DNA of 8,868 nucleotides, from positions 1-8,868 of the forward strand of contig JAKACG010000029.1 in the NCBI GenBank assembly GCA_021821605.1, given 5' to 3'. Below the pieces are notes generated by a model. It worked only from the letters and a program-made list of their open reading frames with translations, did not search any database and was not told the origin of the DNA. The translations under genes and the position numbers were made by a program. Origin of the DNA: Microcaldota archaeon. GTDB lineage: Archaea > Micrarchaeota > Micrarchaeia > Micrarchaeales > CABMGC01. Below are positions 1 to 7,008 of the stretch, one piece after another. Numbering within the stretch: position 1 is the first letter of the stretch; every line of letters begins with the position of its first letter.

Positions 1-12
1 AAATGTTTGTTT

Positions 13-87
13 GGACATGTGGCGTAACTTGGATAGCGCATCGGCTTGCGGAGCCGAGGGTTGCGGGTTCAAATCCCGCCATGTCCG
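13..87 (+). tRNA. tRNA-Arg (anticodon GCG)
   Basis: A complete cloverleaf is visible. The acceptor stem GGACATG (13-19) pairs perfectly with CATGTCC (80-86), and the discriminator is G87. The D stem is 22-25 with 36-39. The anticodon stem TCGGC/GCCGA (41-45 with 53-57) closes a seven-base loop TTGCGGA whose anticodon GCG (48-50) reads CGC/CGU arginine codons. The T stem GCGGG/CCCGC (63-67 with 75-79) carries loop TTCAAAT. There is no intron and CCA is not encoded. Only 12 bases of upstream sequence lie in the window, so its promoter is out of view. It converges on the permease gene that ends at 137. Confidence 0.97.
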
Positions 88-93
88 TAAACT

Positions 94-121
94 CTTCTTT
101 AAACCTTCTTCTTTAAACCTT
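94..121 (+). repeat. 14-bp tandem duplication downstream of tRNA-Arg
   Basis: The 14-base unit CTTCTTTAAACCTT occurs twice head to tail, at 94-107 and 108-121, without mismatch. It lies between the tRNA 3' end and the T-run at 124-130, so it probably belongs to the tRNA terminator region, possibly doubled by replication slippage. Confidence 0.85.
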
Positions 122-130
122 TATTTTTTT
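120..130 (+). terminator. oligo-T terminator after tRNA-Arg
   Basis: A run of seven T (124-130) preceded by TTTA follows the tRNA by about 35 bases, in a pyrimidine-rich stretch. Archaeal RNA polymerase commonly stops at such T tracts without a hairpin. It also separates the tRNA transcript from the convergent ABC operon. Confidence 0.55.
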
Positions 131-136
131 GAAATA

Positions 137-1465
137 TTATTCTGAGCGTATAGCCTTTACAGGATCTACGCTTGCAGCTTTCCATGCAGGATAAAGACTT
201 GATAAAAGGCTTACTATAACTGCTATAAATATCGCAATTATAACTATACCAGGAGTTATTACAGGTGTAAATGAACTACTTGAGATTGAAGAGCTTGATG
301 AACTTCTTGATGGAGAGTTTGCAATTGCAACGCCTCCTCCAGCAGATGATCTTCCAGCAAATGCAGATCCTCCAGAAGCTGCCTGTGGAGCACCAGATGT
401 TGCACCAGCACCGGTTCCACCACCCCCTGAAAGCAGGCTAGGTAGTATATATGAAGCGCCTGCGCCAATACCTACACCAACTATACCGCCAAGAAGACCG
501 ATTATAAGAGCTTCTGATAAAAATAAAATAAGTACATCTTTTTTCTTAAATCCTATTGCCTTTAATATGCCTATCTCTCTTGTTCTCTCGGTTACAGAAA
601 CCATCATTATACTTAAGATGCTTATTCCTGCAACTATTAAGGAGATTCCAGCTATGCTCCCTAAAAGCACGCTTATTGAGCCTATTATAGAAGATACTGT
701 AGATGCAAGTGCTTCTACAGAAAGTATTCCTACGCCGTTGCCGTATATATTTTTTAGAAGTGAAGAAAGAGCAGGTACACTTGAGGTGTTCTTTGCTTCT
801 ACTAAAATTATGTTGTATGAGTACTTTCCAGTTATACTTATTGCATTTTGTAGTGGTATAAAGATTGAGGTATCTGGAGATACCAATAGCGATGAACCAT
901 ACTGATTAAGTATACCTGTAGAGATAAGAGTTATGCTTTTTGTGCCTTCTCCTGGAATATGTTCTGTAAGGTATACAGGCTGATTTATAGTTACTGATGG
1001 AGTACTCTGAGTACTGGTTGGAAACGCAACATCATATCCAATCAATGCGGTAGGGAGTGACGAGTCATTATAAGTAGTTCCAGAGTAAAGATTTATACTT
1101 CCTAATGCATTAGAAAGAACTGAGTTTGAAATGCCATAAACCGTTACTGTTTGTTGTACTCCTCCGGTGGTTATGTTTGCAGGAAATCTTATTATAGGTA
1201 TAGCTACACTGACATTTGGAAGAGACTCTATTTCTGCTATATCTGCATTTGTAAAGATATGAGAAGAGGAGGAAGTTAAAAATATTGCTGTTGGACCTAT
1301 GCTTTCTAATGACTTCGAAATACTTGCAGAAATTCCACTAACTAACGAAGTAAGGGCAACTATTGCAGCTATGCCTATAACTACACTTAAGACTGTTAAT
1401 GCTGTTCTGAACTTTCTTTCAGAAACACCCTTTATCCCAAGAGTAAGTATATCTTTTAACTTCAT
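137..1465 (-). CDS. FtsX/MacB-type ABC transporter permease
   Basis: A 442-residue membrane protein of the MacB/LolC/FtsX permease family. The N-terminus has a basic amphipathic start and TM1 (about 21-43), then an extracytoplasmic domain (about 45-265) of MacB-PCD type. Three more TM segments follow (about 265-290, 312-342 and 405-425). The cytoplasmic stretch after TM2 contains TERTREIGILKAIGFKKKD, the conserved coupling region that contacts the ATPase. The C-terminus ends YPAWKAASVDPVKAIRSE, which is diagnostic for the family. Odd: the TM3-TM4 external loop is expanded by a Gly/Ala/Ser-rich low-complexity stretch (residues about 347-398). The start codon overlaps the stop of the COG1361 gene (ATGA, 1462-1465), implying translational coupling and a shared operon with the ATPase at 3192-3902. 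Such systems usually act by mechanotransmission, extruding lipoproteins, peptides or envelope components, rather than as classic importers. The substrate is unknown. Confidence 0.93.
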   Translation of the reverse strand: MKLKDILTLGIKGVSERKFRTALTVLSVVIGIAAIVALTSLVSGISASISKSLESIGPTAIFLTSSSSHIFTNADIAEIESLPNVSVAIPIIRFPANITTGGVQQTVTVYGISNSVLSNALGSINLYSGTTYNDSSLPTALIGYDVAFPTSTQSTPSVTINQPVYLTEHIPGEGTKSITLISTGILNQYGSSLLVSPDTSIFIPLQNAISITGKYSYNIILVEAKNTSSVPALSSLLKNIYGNGVGILSVEALASTVSSIIGSISVLLGSIAGISLIVAGISILSIMMVSVTERTREIGILKAIGFKKKDVLILFLSEALIIGLLGGIVGVGIGAGASYILPSLLSGGGGTGAGATSGAPQAASGGSAFAGRSSAGGGVAIANSPSRSSSSSSISSSSFTPVITPGIVIIAIFIAVIVSLLSSLYPAWKAASVDPVKAIRSE

Positions 1466-3150
1466 TGATGCGCCTTTGTTCTTTTGCTATTTTTTCTTCT
1501 CTTGTAAAAGTAGTAAACAAGTATTACTATAATGATAATAATAGTTATGATTAAAATTATTGGTACGCCTCCCCCACCTTTAAAGTTACGGTATGCAGTT
1601 GCGTTCCCAGATGCTTGAGATGTTGCAACGTATGCGCCAGAACTTGTTATAAATGTAGCAGTGCTTTTTGAGATATTTACCGGAAATATAATTGTTTGAT
1701 TAATTTGCTGGTTAAGATTGTTTAGATAAGAAACCATTATAGGTATATTATATATTCCTGGCTTAAAGGATTGGGAAATTAAAAAGCTTAGCGTAAACGC
1801 CGTTGGAGTATCTACTGGTATGCTTCCTAATGACGTAGTATTTTCGCCTTCTATGCTTATTCCCTTTATAGGTTCTGGAGTTATTGATACAGCAGATGCT
1901 GTTTCTGAGCCTATATTGTTTAATGTTGAGGTCAATGTAAATGATGAACCTACAGTTGGAGATGAAGGAAGAATTACAGTATTTATATTTGTTAGCTCAA
2001 TGTTGCTTGGTGTCAGAACATTCAATAGAAGAGTTGTACTCTCAGGTTGTCCATTTAATATATATGAAACAGCTGCAGAGATGCTACCCACAGTGCTTGA
2101 TGAAGGCGTTAGATATAATGATATTGGCATCTTGACCTTTGAATTGGGCAGTATAGTTGGGAAGTTTATTATTCCATCAGAGTCCAGCAACGTTATAGGG
2201 CTTGATGGCGTAAGAGTTATAGTAAGGTTTTTTATAGGATATGAAGAAGTATCATATGCAACTATACTCGTATTTTGAATGTTACCTGACTCTATGCTAT
2301 TATTTAATATTGATATAGAAACGCCATTATTATAATTAGGTACAGCGTATGTATCGACTGTAGTAGCTATAGAAGTATTGTAACCATAAGGCGTTATATA
2401 GTTATAATCAAGATTTAGAGTTACAGGCTGTCCTGCAGAACTTGAAGGAAGATATGCATAGAAAAAAACATTTTTTGTAGTGTTTGGCTCTATGACACTT
2501 ATCTTAGAAGGTTGTGTTAAAATGCTAGCTCCAGATATTGATATCTCTGGAGATAAATCAGATGCTTTTCCAGATCCGGTATTCTTTACTTGTAATGTTA
2601 CATTATTTAATTCTCCTGCGATAAGAGGTTGGTTTTTTACCGAGAATGAAAGATCTGGGCTTCCATATAAAGGTATACTTAAATTATACTCCTGTGTTGA
2701 ACGTATTGTATCGTTTGTATAGTTCCAAGAGATATAGAATGGATAGGATAAGACTGTATTGTTGCCTGCTGAAACGTTTTTAGCTATATTAAGATTAAAA
2801 ACCATATTGAAAATAGAGTATGGAGCAAGATTGTTTAAATAGTAAGTTGCGAAAGAGGAGCCGTTAAAATCAGATATGCCACCATAAAGTTCCAAGTATC
2901 CTTTTAGATCTATAAAGTTGCATGAGCCACCATAATTTTCAAGCGTAACTGTAAGAGGTACATCATTTATTCCAGGTCCTGCAGAGATGATATGGGTAGC
3001 ATTGCCCCAGGTTACGCCTATAATTTTAAAGTAATTAGAAGCTGGAATTAAATTACACTGCGCTTGTGAAGCTGAGCTAGTGCCCAAGAACATAAAAATA
3101 AAACTAATAGCAAACAGAACAAGACCATATCTCATATTTTTTATACTCAT
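1462..3150 (-). CDS. Secreted COG1361/S-layer-like repeat protein with C-terminal membrane anchor
   Basis: A 562-residue predicted surface protein. An N-terminal signal peptide (basic RYG, hydrophobic 8-25, SQAQC near 28-32) is followed by beta-rich tandem Ig/CARDB-like domains with many Asn-X-Ser/Thr sequons. The phrases LTVTLENYGGSC, NVTLQVKNTGSGKASDL and LTSTLNNIGSETASAVS are typical of the COG1361 (S-layer domain-containing) family, in which each repeat carries an 'N-x-G-x-x-A' turn. One hydrophobic helix (about 529-549) and a basic tail (KRRKNSKRTKAHQ) anchor it with the bulk of the protein outside. It is the middle gene of the ABC operon: 41 bp follow the ATPase, with AGGTTG as the likely ribosome site, and it overlaps the permease start by 4 bp. 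In archaea these proteins commonly sit beside MacB-like ABC genes, so it probably works as the external partner or adaptor of the transporter. Its exact role is unknown. Confidence 0.88.
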   Translation of the reverse strand: MSIKNMRYGLVLFAISFIFMFLGTSSASQAQCNLIPASNYFKIIGVTWGNATHIISAGPGINDVPLTVTLENYGGSCNFIDLKGYLELYGGISDFNGSSFATYYLNNLAPYSIFNMVFNLNIAKNVSAGNNTVLSYPFYISWNYTNDTIRSTQEYNLSIPLYGSPDLSFSVKNQPLIAGELNNVTLQVKNTGSGKASDLSPEISISGASILTQPSKISVIEPNTTKNVFFYAYLPSSSAGQPVTLNLDYNYITPYGYNTSIATTVDTYAVPNYNNGVSISILNNSIESGNIQNTSIVAYDTSSYPIKNLTITLTPSSPITLLDSDGIINFPTILPNSKVKMPISLYLTPSSSTVGSISAAVSYILNGQPESTTLLLNVLTPSNIELTNINTVILPSSPTVGSSFTLTSTLNNIGSETASAVSITPEPIKGISIEGENTTSLGSIPVDTPTAFTLSFLISQSFKPGIYNIPIMVSYLNNLNQQINQTIIFPVNISKSTATFITSSGAYVATSQASGNATAYRNFKGGGGVPIILIITIIIIIVILVYYFYKRRKNSKRTKAHQ

Positions 3151-3191
3151 TTAACAACCTATTAAAGTTTATTTAAAATTTATTTTGTTTT

Positions 3192-3902
3192 TTATGTTTT
3201 TTTATTATAGCTCCTAAGCTCTTTGTATACGACGCCGTCCTTCATATGTATCTCTCTGTCTGCAGATTTAGCTATTTCAGGATCATGAGTTACCATAACT
3301 ATGGTTATATTGCTTTTCTTTGCCATTCTCATCAGTATATTTAATACCGTATCTGCAGTTTTAGAGTCAAGATTTCCTGTAGGCTCATCAGCAAGTATTA
3401 TCGAAGGCGAGTTTATAAGAGCTCTTGCAATTGCAACTCTTTGCTGCTCTCCGCCGCTTAACTCAAGAGGCTTTTTTTGATATTTTCCAGAAAGTCCAAG
3501 CTCCGAAAGAAGCTGTTTTGCCTCCTCTATTTTTTCTTGGGTATCCATGTTAGATATCATAAGTGGAAGGAGAACATTGTCTAAAGCAGAAAGATAATTT
3601 ACAAGATTGTATGATTGAAATATAAAACCTATTTTTTTATTTCGTATAAGGCATAACTCATTATCATTTAATGTTTCGGTGTCTACTCCGTCTATTCTTA
3701 ACTTTCCTTTAGTTTGCCGGTCAAGTGTACCAAGAATATTCATAAGGGTTGTCTTTCCACTTCCAGATGCGCCTAAAATAGCAAGAAATTCACCCTTCTG
3801 CACCGTAACAGAAACATCTTTAAGAGCAGTATATTGAATTTTTTTTGAGAGATAGGTCTTACCTATATTCTCTGCTATAATTACATTATTATTTGACTGC
3901 AT
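3192..3902 (-). CDS. ABC transporter ATP-binding protein (LolD/MacB type)
   Basis: A 236-residue nucleotide-binding subunit with every catalytic motif intact. These are Walker A GASGSGKT (about 43-50), the Q-loop in [18 protein letters not shown], the signature [15 protein letters not shown], Walker [16 protein letters not shown], and the H-loop in TIVMVTHDP. The sequence [29 protein letters not shown] and the motif [10 protein letters not shown] are characteristic of the LolD/MacB/SalX (o228) group that pairs with FtsX-like permeases. The length fits a stand-alone ATPase. It is the first gene of the operon and supplies the energy for the permease at 137-1465. The ATG lies next to a TATA-like element centred about 23 bases upstream, so the message would be leaderless or have a leader of only a few bases. 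No alternative start with a better ribosome site is seen. Confidence 0.96.
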   Translation of the reverse strand: MQSNNNVIIAENIGKTYLSKKIQYTALKDVSVTVQKGEFLAILGASGSGKTTLMNILGTLDRQTKGKLRIDGVDTETLNDNELCLIRNKKIGFIFQSYNLVNYLSALDNVLLPLMISNMDTQEKIEEAKQLLSELGLSGKYQKKPLELSGGEQQRVAIARALINSPSIILADEPTGNLDSKTADTVLNILMRMAKKSNITIVMVTHDPEIAKSADREIHMKDGVVYKELRSYNKKT

Positions 3903-3919
3903 TTAAACACTAAACTCTG

Positions 3920-3931
3920 TTTATGTATAAC
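3920..3931 (-). promoter_or_regulatory. Candidate box A promoter of the ABC operon
   Basis: Read on the minus strand this is GTTATACATAAA, centred about 23-24 bases before the ATG at 3902. Archaeal box A lies about 25 bases upstream of the start site, so transcription would begin at or beside the start codon. The intergenic segment 3903-3995 holds no other feature that I recognise. Confidence 0.45.
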
Positions 3932-3995
3932 AAGATAAAATATTAACGAGTACGTATTTATTAACTTTGAAACAGTTAGGTTTCTATTATGATTT

Positions 3996-4796
3996 TCACT
4001 TTGTAACTACCGCGCCAATAAGAGAGTTTTTGCAATTGCAATTTACAATTTTTGATGCAGTAGGGACAATATTATTTATAAGGCTTTTCGCTTCAGATAT
4101 ACTTTTCCCAAAAACTCTATTGACCTCTTCTGCCGTTACTGCTTTTATCTGTGGATTTCCTTCAAGCCCAGCATCATAATCAGTCACAATTCCAATACCT
4201 AAATAACACATTCCTTTTTCTCTTGCAAGCGCAGCTTCTGGATATTGGGTCATGTTTATAACATCAAAGCCTTGTGAGCTAAAAAATCTTGATTCTGCTT
4301 TTGATGAAAATCTAGGACCATTTATAACTATTACAGAACCACTTTCATGATATCTTATTTTCATGTTAGATAACGCTACAGCTGCAATAGTTCTAAGATC
4401 AGAGCAGTATGGTTCTGCCATACTTACATGAGCAACTTTATCTTCATCAAAAAAGGTATCGTGCCTCCCATTTGTCATATTTACAAATTGATCGAAAAGA
4501 ACAAAATCTCCGGGCATGTAATTAGACTTTAAAGAACCTACGGCATTAGTAGCTATTATTCTGCTTATTCCTAATTCTTCAAATGCAAGTATATTTGCAC
4601 GATAAGGAACTTTATGTGGAGGTATGTTATGCTTAGTTCCATGCCTTGGAAGAAACGCAACATCAACACCGCTAATTTTGCCTAATGAAATCTTATCGCT
4701 AGGATTACCATACTTAGTTTCTATGTTTACTGACTCTGGTGAATCAAGCAATGAATAAAAACCAGAACCTCCTATTATCCCTATCCTATTTACCAT
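3996..4796 (-). CDS. 5'-methylthioadenosine phosphorylase family (MTAP/MTIP-like purine nucleoside phosphorylase)
   Basis: A 266-residue cytoplasmic enzyme that phosphorolyses methylthioadenosine (or the related methylthioinosine or a purine nucleoside) to base plus ribose-1-phosphate, salvaging purine and methionine carbon left by polyamine synthesis. Visible family motifs are the phosphate-binding GGSGFY (9-14), RHG (51-53), NAVGSL (84-89), GPRFSSKAE (160-168), the methylthio/ribose pocket NMTQYPEA (181-188) and the base-contact TDYD (205-208). The aspartates of TDYD favour a 6-amino (adenine) base over hypoxanthine or guanine, though MTI phosphorylases share related motifs. The C-terminus carries a Cys-x-Cys (253, 255), as in thermostable archaeal MTAP enzymes. 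The length is normal for the family. The start is supported by a box A about 24 bases upstream (leaderless). The gene follows the unknown cassette but has its own promoter. Substrate specificity is less certain than the family. Confidence 0.93.
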   Translation of the reverse strand: MVNRIGIIGGSGFYSLLDSPESVNIETKYGNPSDKISLGKISGVDVAFLPRHGTKHNIPPHKVPYRANILAFEELGISRIIATNAVGSLKSNYMPGDFVLFDQFVNMTNGRHDTFFDEDKVAHVSMAEPYCSDLRTIAAVALSNMKIRYHESGSVIVINGPRFSSKAESRFFSSQGFDVINMTQYPEAALAREKGMCYLGIGIVTDYDAGLEGNPQIKAVTAEEVNRVFGKSISEAKSLINNIVPTASKIVNCNCKNSLIGAVVTK

Positions 4797-4816
4797 TTTA
4801 TCAATAATATATCAAC

Positions 4817-4823
4817 ATTTATA
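4817..4823 (-). promoter_or_regulatory. Candidate box A promoter of the MTAP-like gene
   Basis: On the minus strand this reads TATAAAT, within AATATAAATG and centred about 24 bases before the A of the ATG at 4796. The spacing predicts a leaderless transcript. No clear Shine-Dalgarno sequence precedes the ATG, which agrees with this. Confidence 0.5.
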
Positions 4824-4839
4824 TTATTAGAACTTTCCT

Positions 4840-4850
4840 GGAAAAAACAA
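4840..4850 (-). terminator. oligo-T terminator of the unknown three-gene cassette
   Basis: Directly after the TGA stop at 4851-4853 the minus strand reads TTGTTTTTTCC. A six-T tract in this position is a typical archaeal termination signal. It separates the cassette from the MTAP-like gene, whose own promoter follows. Confidence 0.5.
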
Positions 4851-5564
4851 TCACAGCAGGGTATTTTCTAATAATGAGTTCACACGTTCTGTCAATATTG
4901 CAAGTCTTTCTTTTGAGTATGGATTTAAATCAGGATTTGACTCAAAAGCCCAAATCAGGCGAAGCAAATTTCTTGCCGAATAAGAGTACCGTATATTTTC
5001 CTTAGACTGCGATTTATCAAGCTCATTGTTTGAATCAATATTGCTATGTTTATATATATGGGTATTTTTCTTCTTTGAAAACTCCATTGCCATTTTTATT
5101 ATAGCTTGATGCAATGAGGGACTGATATTTTTTGAAGCTGCAATTATAGAGGTAAAGCCCAAGCCGCCAGAATAAGAAGGATGTGACTGTAAATTTTGAG
5201 TTAATATATAATTCATCAATTCAAACTCGGTCTTTGCTAAGAAATGCAACAGAGATTCATCTAACCTTTCTGGTATCTTAAGTAATTTTACTTTTACAGT
5301 TTCAGAAAGATTAGGATTGTTTGAAAGGCTCACCATAATTGGATATGCTTCGTTGTATAAGCCGAATGAAGATTTATTTTTCTCAAATATAAAATTTTGT
5401 ATTTTCTCATATGGAGTAGAAAGAGATAGGGCAGATATGACCAAAACATCTCGTGATAGTGATAAAAGCTCATGAGTTCTAAAACTCATATCACTCCTTA
5501 ATGCCATACTTATCTTTACAGGTTTAGGAGCCACATATATCATTACATCTTTTAGTGATTGCAT
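4851..5564 (-). CDS. Uncharacterised alpha-helical protein with NPNLS-type repeats
   Basis: A 237-residue protein that I cannot assign to a named family. It has no signal peptide or membrane helix and looks almost entirely helical. The segment LSNNPNLSETVKVKLLKIP (80-98), the weaker AASKNISPSLHQAIIKMA (142-159) and AFESNPDLNPYSKERLAIL (206-224) share an Asn-Pro-Asn/Asp-Leu-Ser turn followed by a helix with spaced leucines. This pattern resembles variant-leucine-rich (LRV) or HEAT-like repeat proteins. The first copy closely matches residues 87-105 of the gene immediately upstream, suggesting two related proteins. A hydrophilic Ser/Asn/Lys linker lies at about 164-190. It is the last gene of a cassette, starting 9 bp after the stop of the 174-residue gene. 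Inference: a scaffold or protein-protein interaction role, possibly with its neighbours. Confidence 0.8.
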   Translation of the reverse strand: MQSLKDVMIYVAPKPVKISMALRSDMSFRTHELLSLSRDVLVISALSLSTPYEKIQNFIFEKNKSSFGLYNEAYPIMVSLSNNPNLSETVKVKLLKIPERLDESLLHFLAKTEFELMNYILTQNLQSHPSYSGGLGFTSIIAASKNISPSLHQAIIKMAMEFSKKKNTHIYKHSNIDSNNELDKSQSKENIRYSYSARNLLRLIWAFESNPDLNPYSKERLAILTERVNSLLENTLL

Positions 5565-5573
5565 ATTAACACA

Positions 5574-6098
5574 TTATTTTGATCTTCTCGGTTTTTTTCT
5601 TGAAGTAACTGAAAAACTAAATGGATCGTTTGATAATAATTCAGTTGTCCTTACTGTTTTCGGAGTTATTTGATTGGATATTGCAGAAGATTTTATTACT
5701 GGATTGTCACTTCTTGCAGCGTTTACCAATTCAGACTTTGAAAACTTTAGCTTTTGAAGTGCTATCGATCTTATCACTGTGTTTCTACTCTTTAATAACA
5801 CAAGAACGGCTTCTTCGGAAAGATTAGGATTATCTAGAAGTGCATGTTGAAATTTATATGAGTACTTAGTGTTTTTTAATGAAAATTTAGCTAGTTCAAC
5901 GGCATGTGTATTATTTTCAACTGTAAGACACCTATAGATAAGCTCCTGTGCTTCTTTGTTTTGTACACCGTACGCACTGCTTATATTATCAAAAAAGTTG
6001 CCGTTCATTTTATTCTTACTATTATTGTCTAATTCAGTTCTAATAGAAAGATAGCTTTTAAGACTTCTAATGTTTCTTGATAAATTTTTCTTCTCCAT
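5574..6098 (-). CDS. Small uncharacterised helical repeat protein
   Basis: A 174-residue basic, predicted cytoplasmic protein of no family I recognise. The middle is helical, with LLDNPNLSEEAVLVLLKSR (87-105), then SIALQKLKFSKSELVNAARSDNPVIKSSAISN (111-142). This looks like two or three LRV/HEAT-like units marked by Asn-Pro turns. The N-terminal 35 residues are polar and rich in Ser/Asn/Lys, and the C-terminus ends in a basic tail, SRKKPRRSK. The same NPNLSE turn occurs in the downstream 237-residue protein, so the two are probably distant paralogues. The start is supported by GGT six bases before the ATG. It lies 48 bp after the 276-residue gene with no T-run between them, so a shared transcript is likely. 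No catalytic motif is visible. Confidence 0.78.
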   Translation of the reverse strand: MEKKNLSRNIRSLKSYLSIRTELDNNSKNKMNGNFFDNISSAYGVQNKEAQELIYRCLTVENNTHAVELAKFSLKNTKYSYKFQHALLDNPNLSEEAVLVLLKSRNTVIRSIALQKLKFSKSELVNAARSDNPVIKSSAISNQITPKTVRTTELLSNDPFSFSVTSRKKPRRSK

Positions 6099-6146
6099 TA
6101 CTTTACCTTTTTACTTTTTTACCTCTAGATTATTTGATCCACTTAT

Positions 6147-6977
6147 TCACTTATGATAATATATCTCTAACAAGATTATATTTTTACCATCAACAATATA
6201 CTTTGCCCTTAAATCTGATCTGTCTAATCCTAGATGATATATTGGATATTTCTTTCCGTTTTCATCTATATATGGCTGTTCTCCTTTCAATGCTCCCCTT
6301 ACAAAACCCGATCTTCTAAATGGATTTATCTTTAATAGATAGAGCCTGCTAAGTAATGTATGTAAACTGTTATTTGAACTGGCCATCTTACCGTTTTCCA
6401 TGTTAAGCTGGTGATCTATTTCTTCTGCAAGTTTAGGCGGTATCACTACCTTAAAATCATCATATATAGTTACTAACTTTGTATTTTGAAATAACTCCAA
6501 CGCTGCTGAATGCGAGGGTATTTTAAATTTATTTTCTATTGGAACTTTATTTGTTTTTAGAGAAACTTCTTGCTTTTGAGCATCATTATCTTCTATAAAT
6601 GACTTAAGTTTTTCAGATTGGGAAGTTGAATGCAAAGCGTTAAATAAAGCTTTTTTTGTTTTTATATTTACTTTTTTGCTTATTATTGCGGCTTTTAAAA
6701 GCAAAACAGGAAGTCTTGCAGCTTCGTCTAGATTTATTTTAAAAGTTCCATTAAATATCTCAACTATTTTTTTTGATAGATGCTCTGATAAAAAAGGAGT
6801 AAAACCAAACTCTTTCCACATTAATACTTTTGATATATGAGTTTCCATTTCCCTACCAGAATCCACTCCTTTTCGTGCAGCTTCTAAAAGAGAAACGCTT
6901 AAATCCGTATTTTTTTGTTTTATGGCAGTACCAATAACTGAAGATGAACAAGTATTAACCATCATCTTGATTGCCAT
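6147..6977 (-). CDS. Uncharacterised protein: helical N-terminal half plus RelE/ParE-like C-terminal domain
   Basis: A 276-residue predicted cytoplasmic protein. Residues 1-130 look helical (for example LSVSLLEAARKGVDSG, AARLPVLLLKAAIIS), and a Lys/Glu/Asn-rich linker spans 120-150. The C-terminal hundred residues resemble the RelE/ParE/HigB fold: a helical hairpin IPPKLAEEIDHQL ... HTLLSRLYLLKINPF (about 179-220), then GKKYPIYHLGLDRSDLRAKYIVDGKNIILLEIYYHK (241-276), whose alternation of 'hLR..Y.idg..i.LLei..K' is the usual beta-strand ending of that superfamily. This is pattern recognition, not a search result. No separate antitoxin gene is adjacent. It leads the cassette, with a box A at 7009-7018 and GGT upstream of the ATG. 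Function is unknown. If the C-terminal call holds, it could be an RNase-like or simply a structural RelE-fold module. Confidence 0.8.
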   Translation of the reverse strand: MAIKMMVNTCSSSVIGTAIKQKNTDLSVSLLEAARKGVDSGREMETHISKVLMWKEFGFTPFLSEHLSKKIVEIFNGTFKINLDEAARLPVLLLKAAIISKKVNIKTKKALFNALHSTSQSEKLKSFIEDNDAQKQEVSLKTNKVPIENKFKIPSHSAALELFQNTKLVTIYDDFKVVIPPKLAEEIDHQLNMENGKMASSNNSLHTLLSRLYLLKINPFRRSGFVRGALKGEQPYIDENGKKYPIYHLGLDRSDLRAKYIVDGKNIILLEIYYHK

Positions 6978-7008
6978 TTTTTTACCATATTATATTGTCA
7001 CTTTTTAG

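Noticed and set aside
13..87. tRNA-Arg as an attachment site for an integrated element covering the unknown cassette.
   Set aside because: No second copy of the tRNA 3' end and no integrase are visible in the window, and housekeeping genes lie between.
259..468. Alternative minus-strand frame rich in His/Leu/Gln, overlapping the Ser/Gly-rich part of the permease.
   Set aside because: The odd composition arises from reading the repetitive G/A/S codons in another frame; no start signal and no family match.
567..905. Open frame on the plus strand inside the permease gene.
   Set aside because: It is antisense to a well-supported permease, has no family resemblance and no ribosome site; a composition shadow.
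1820..2278. Plus-strand open frame of 152 codons inside the COG1361 gene.
   Set aside because: Antisense to a gene with signal peptide, repeats and anchor; no independent coding evidence.
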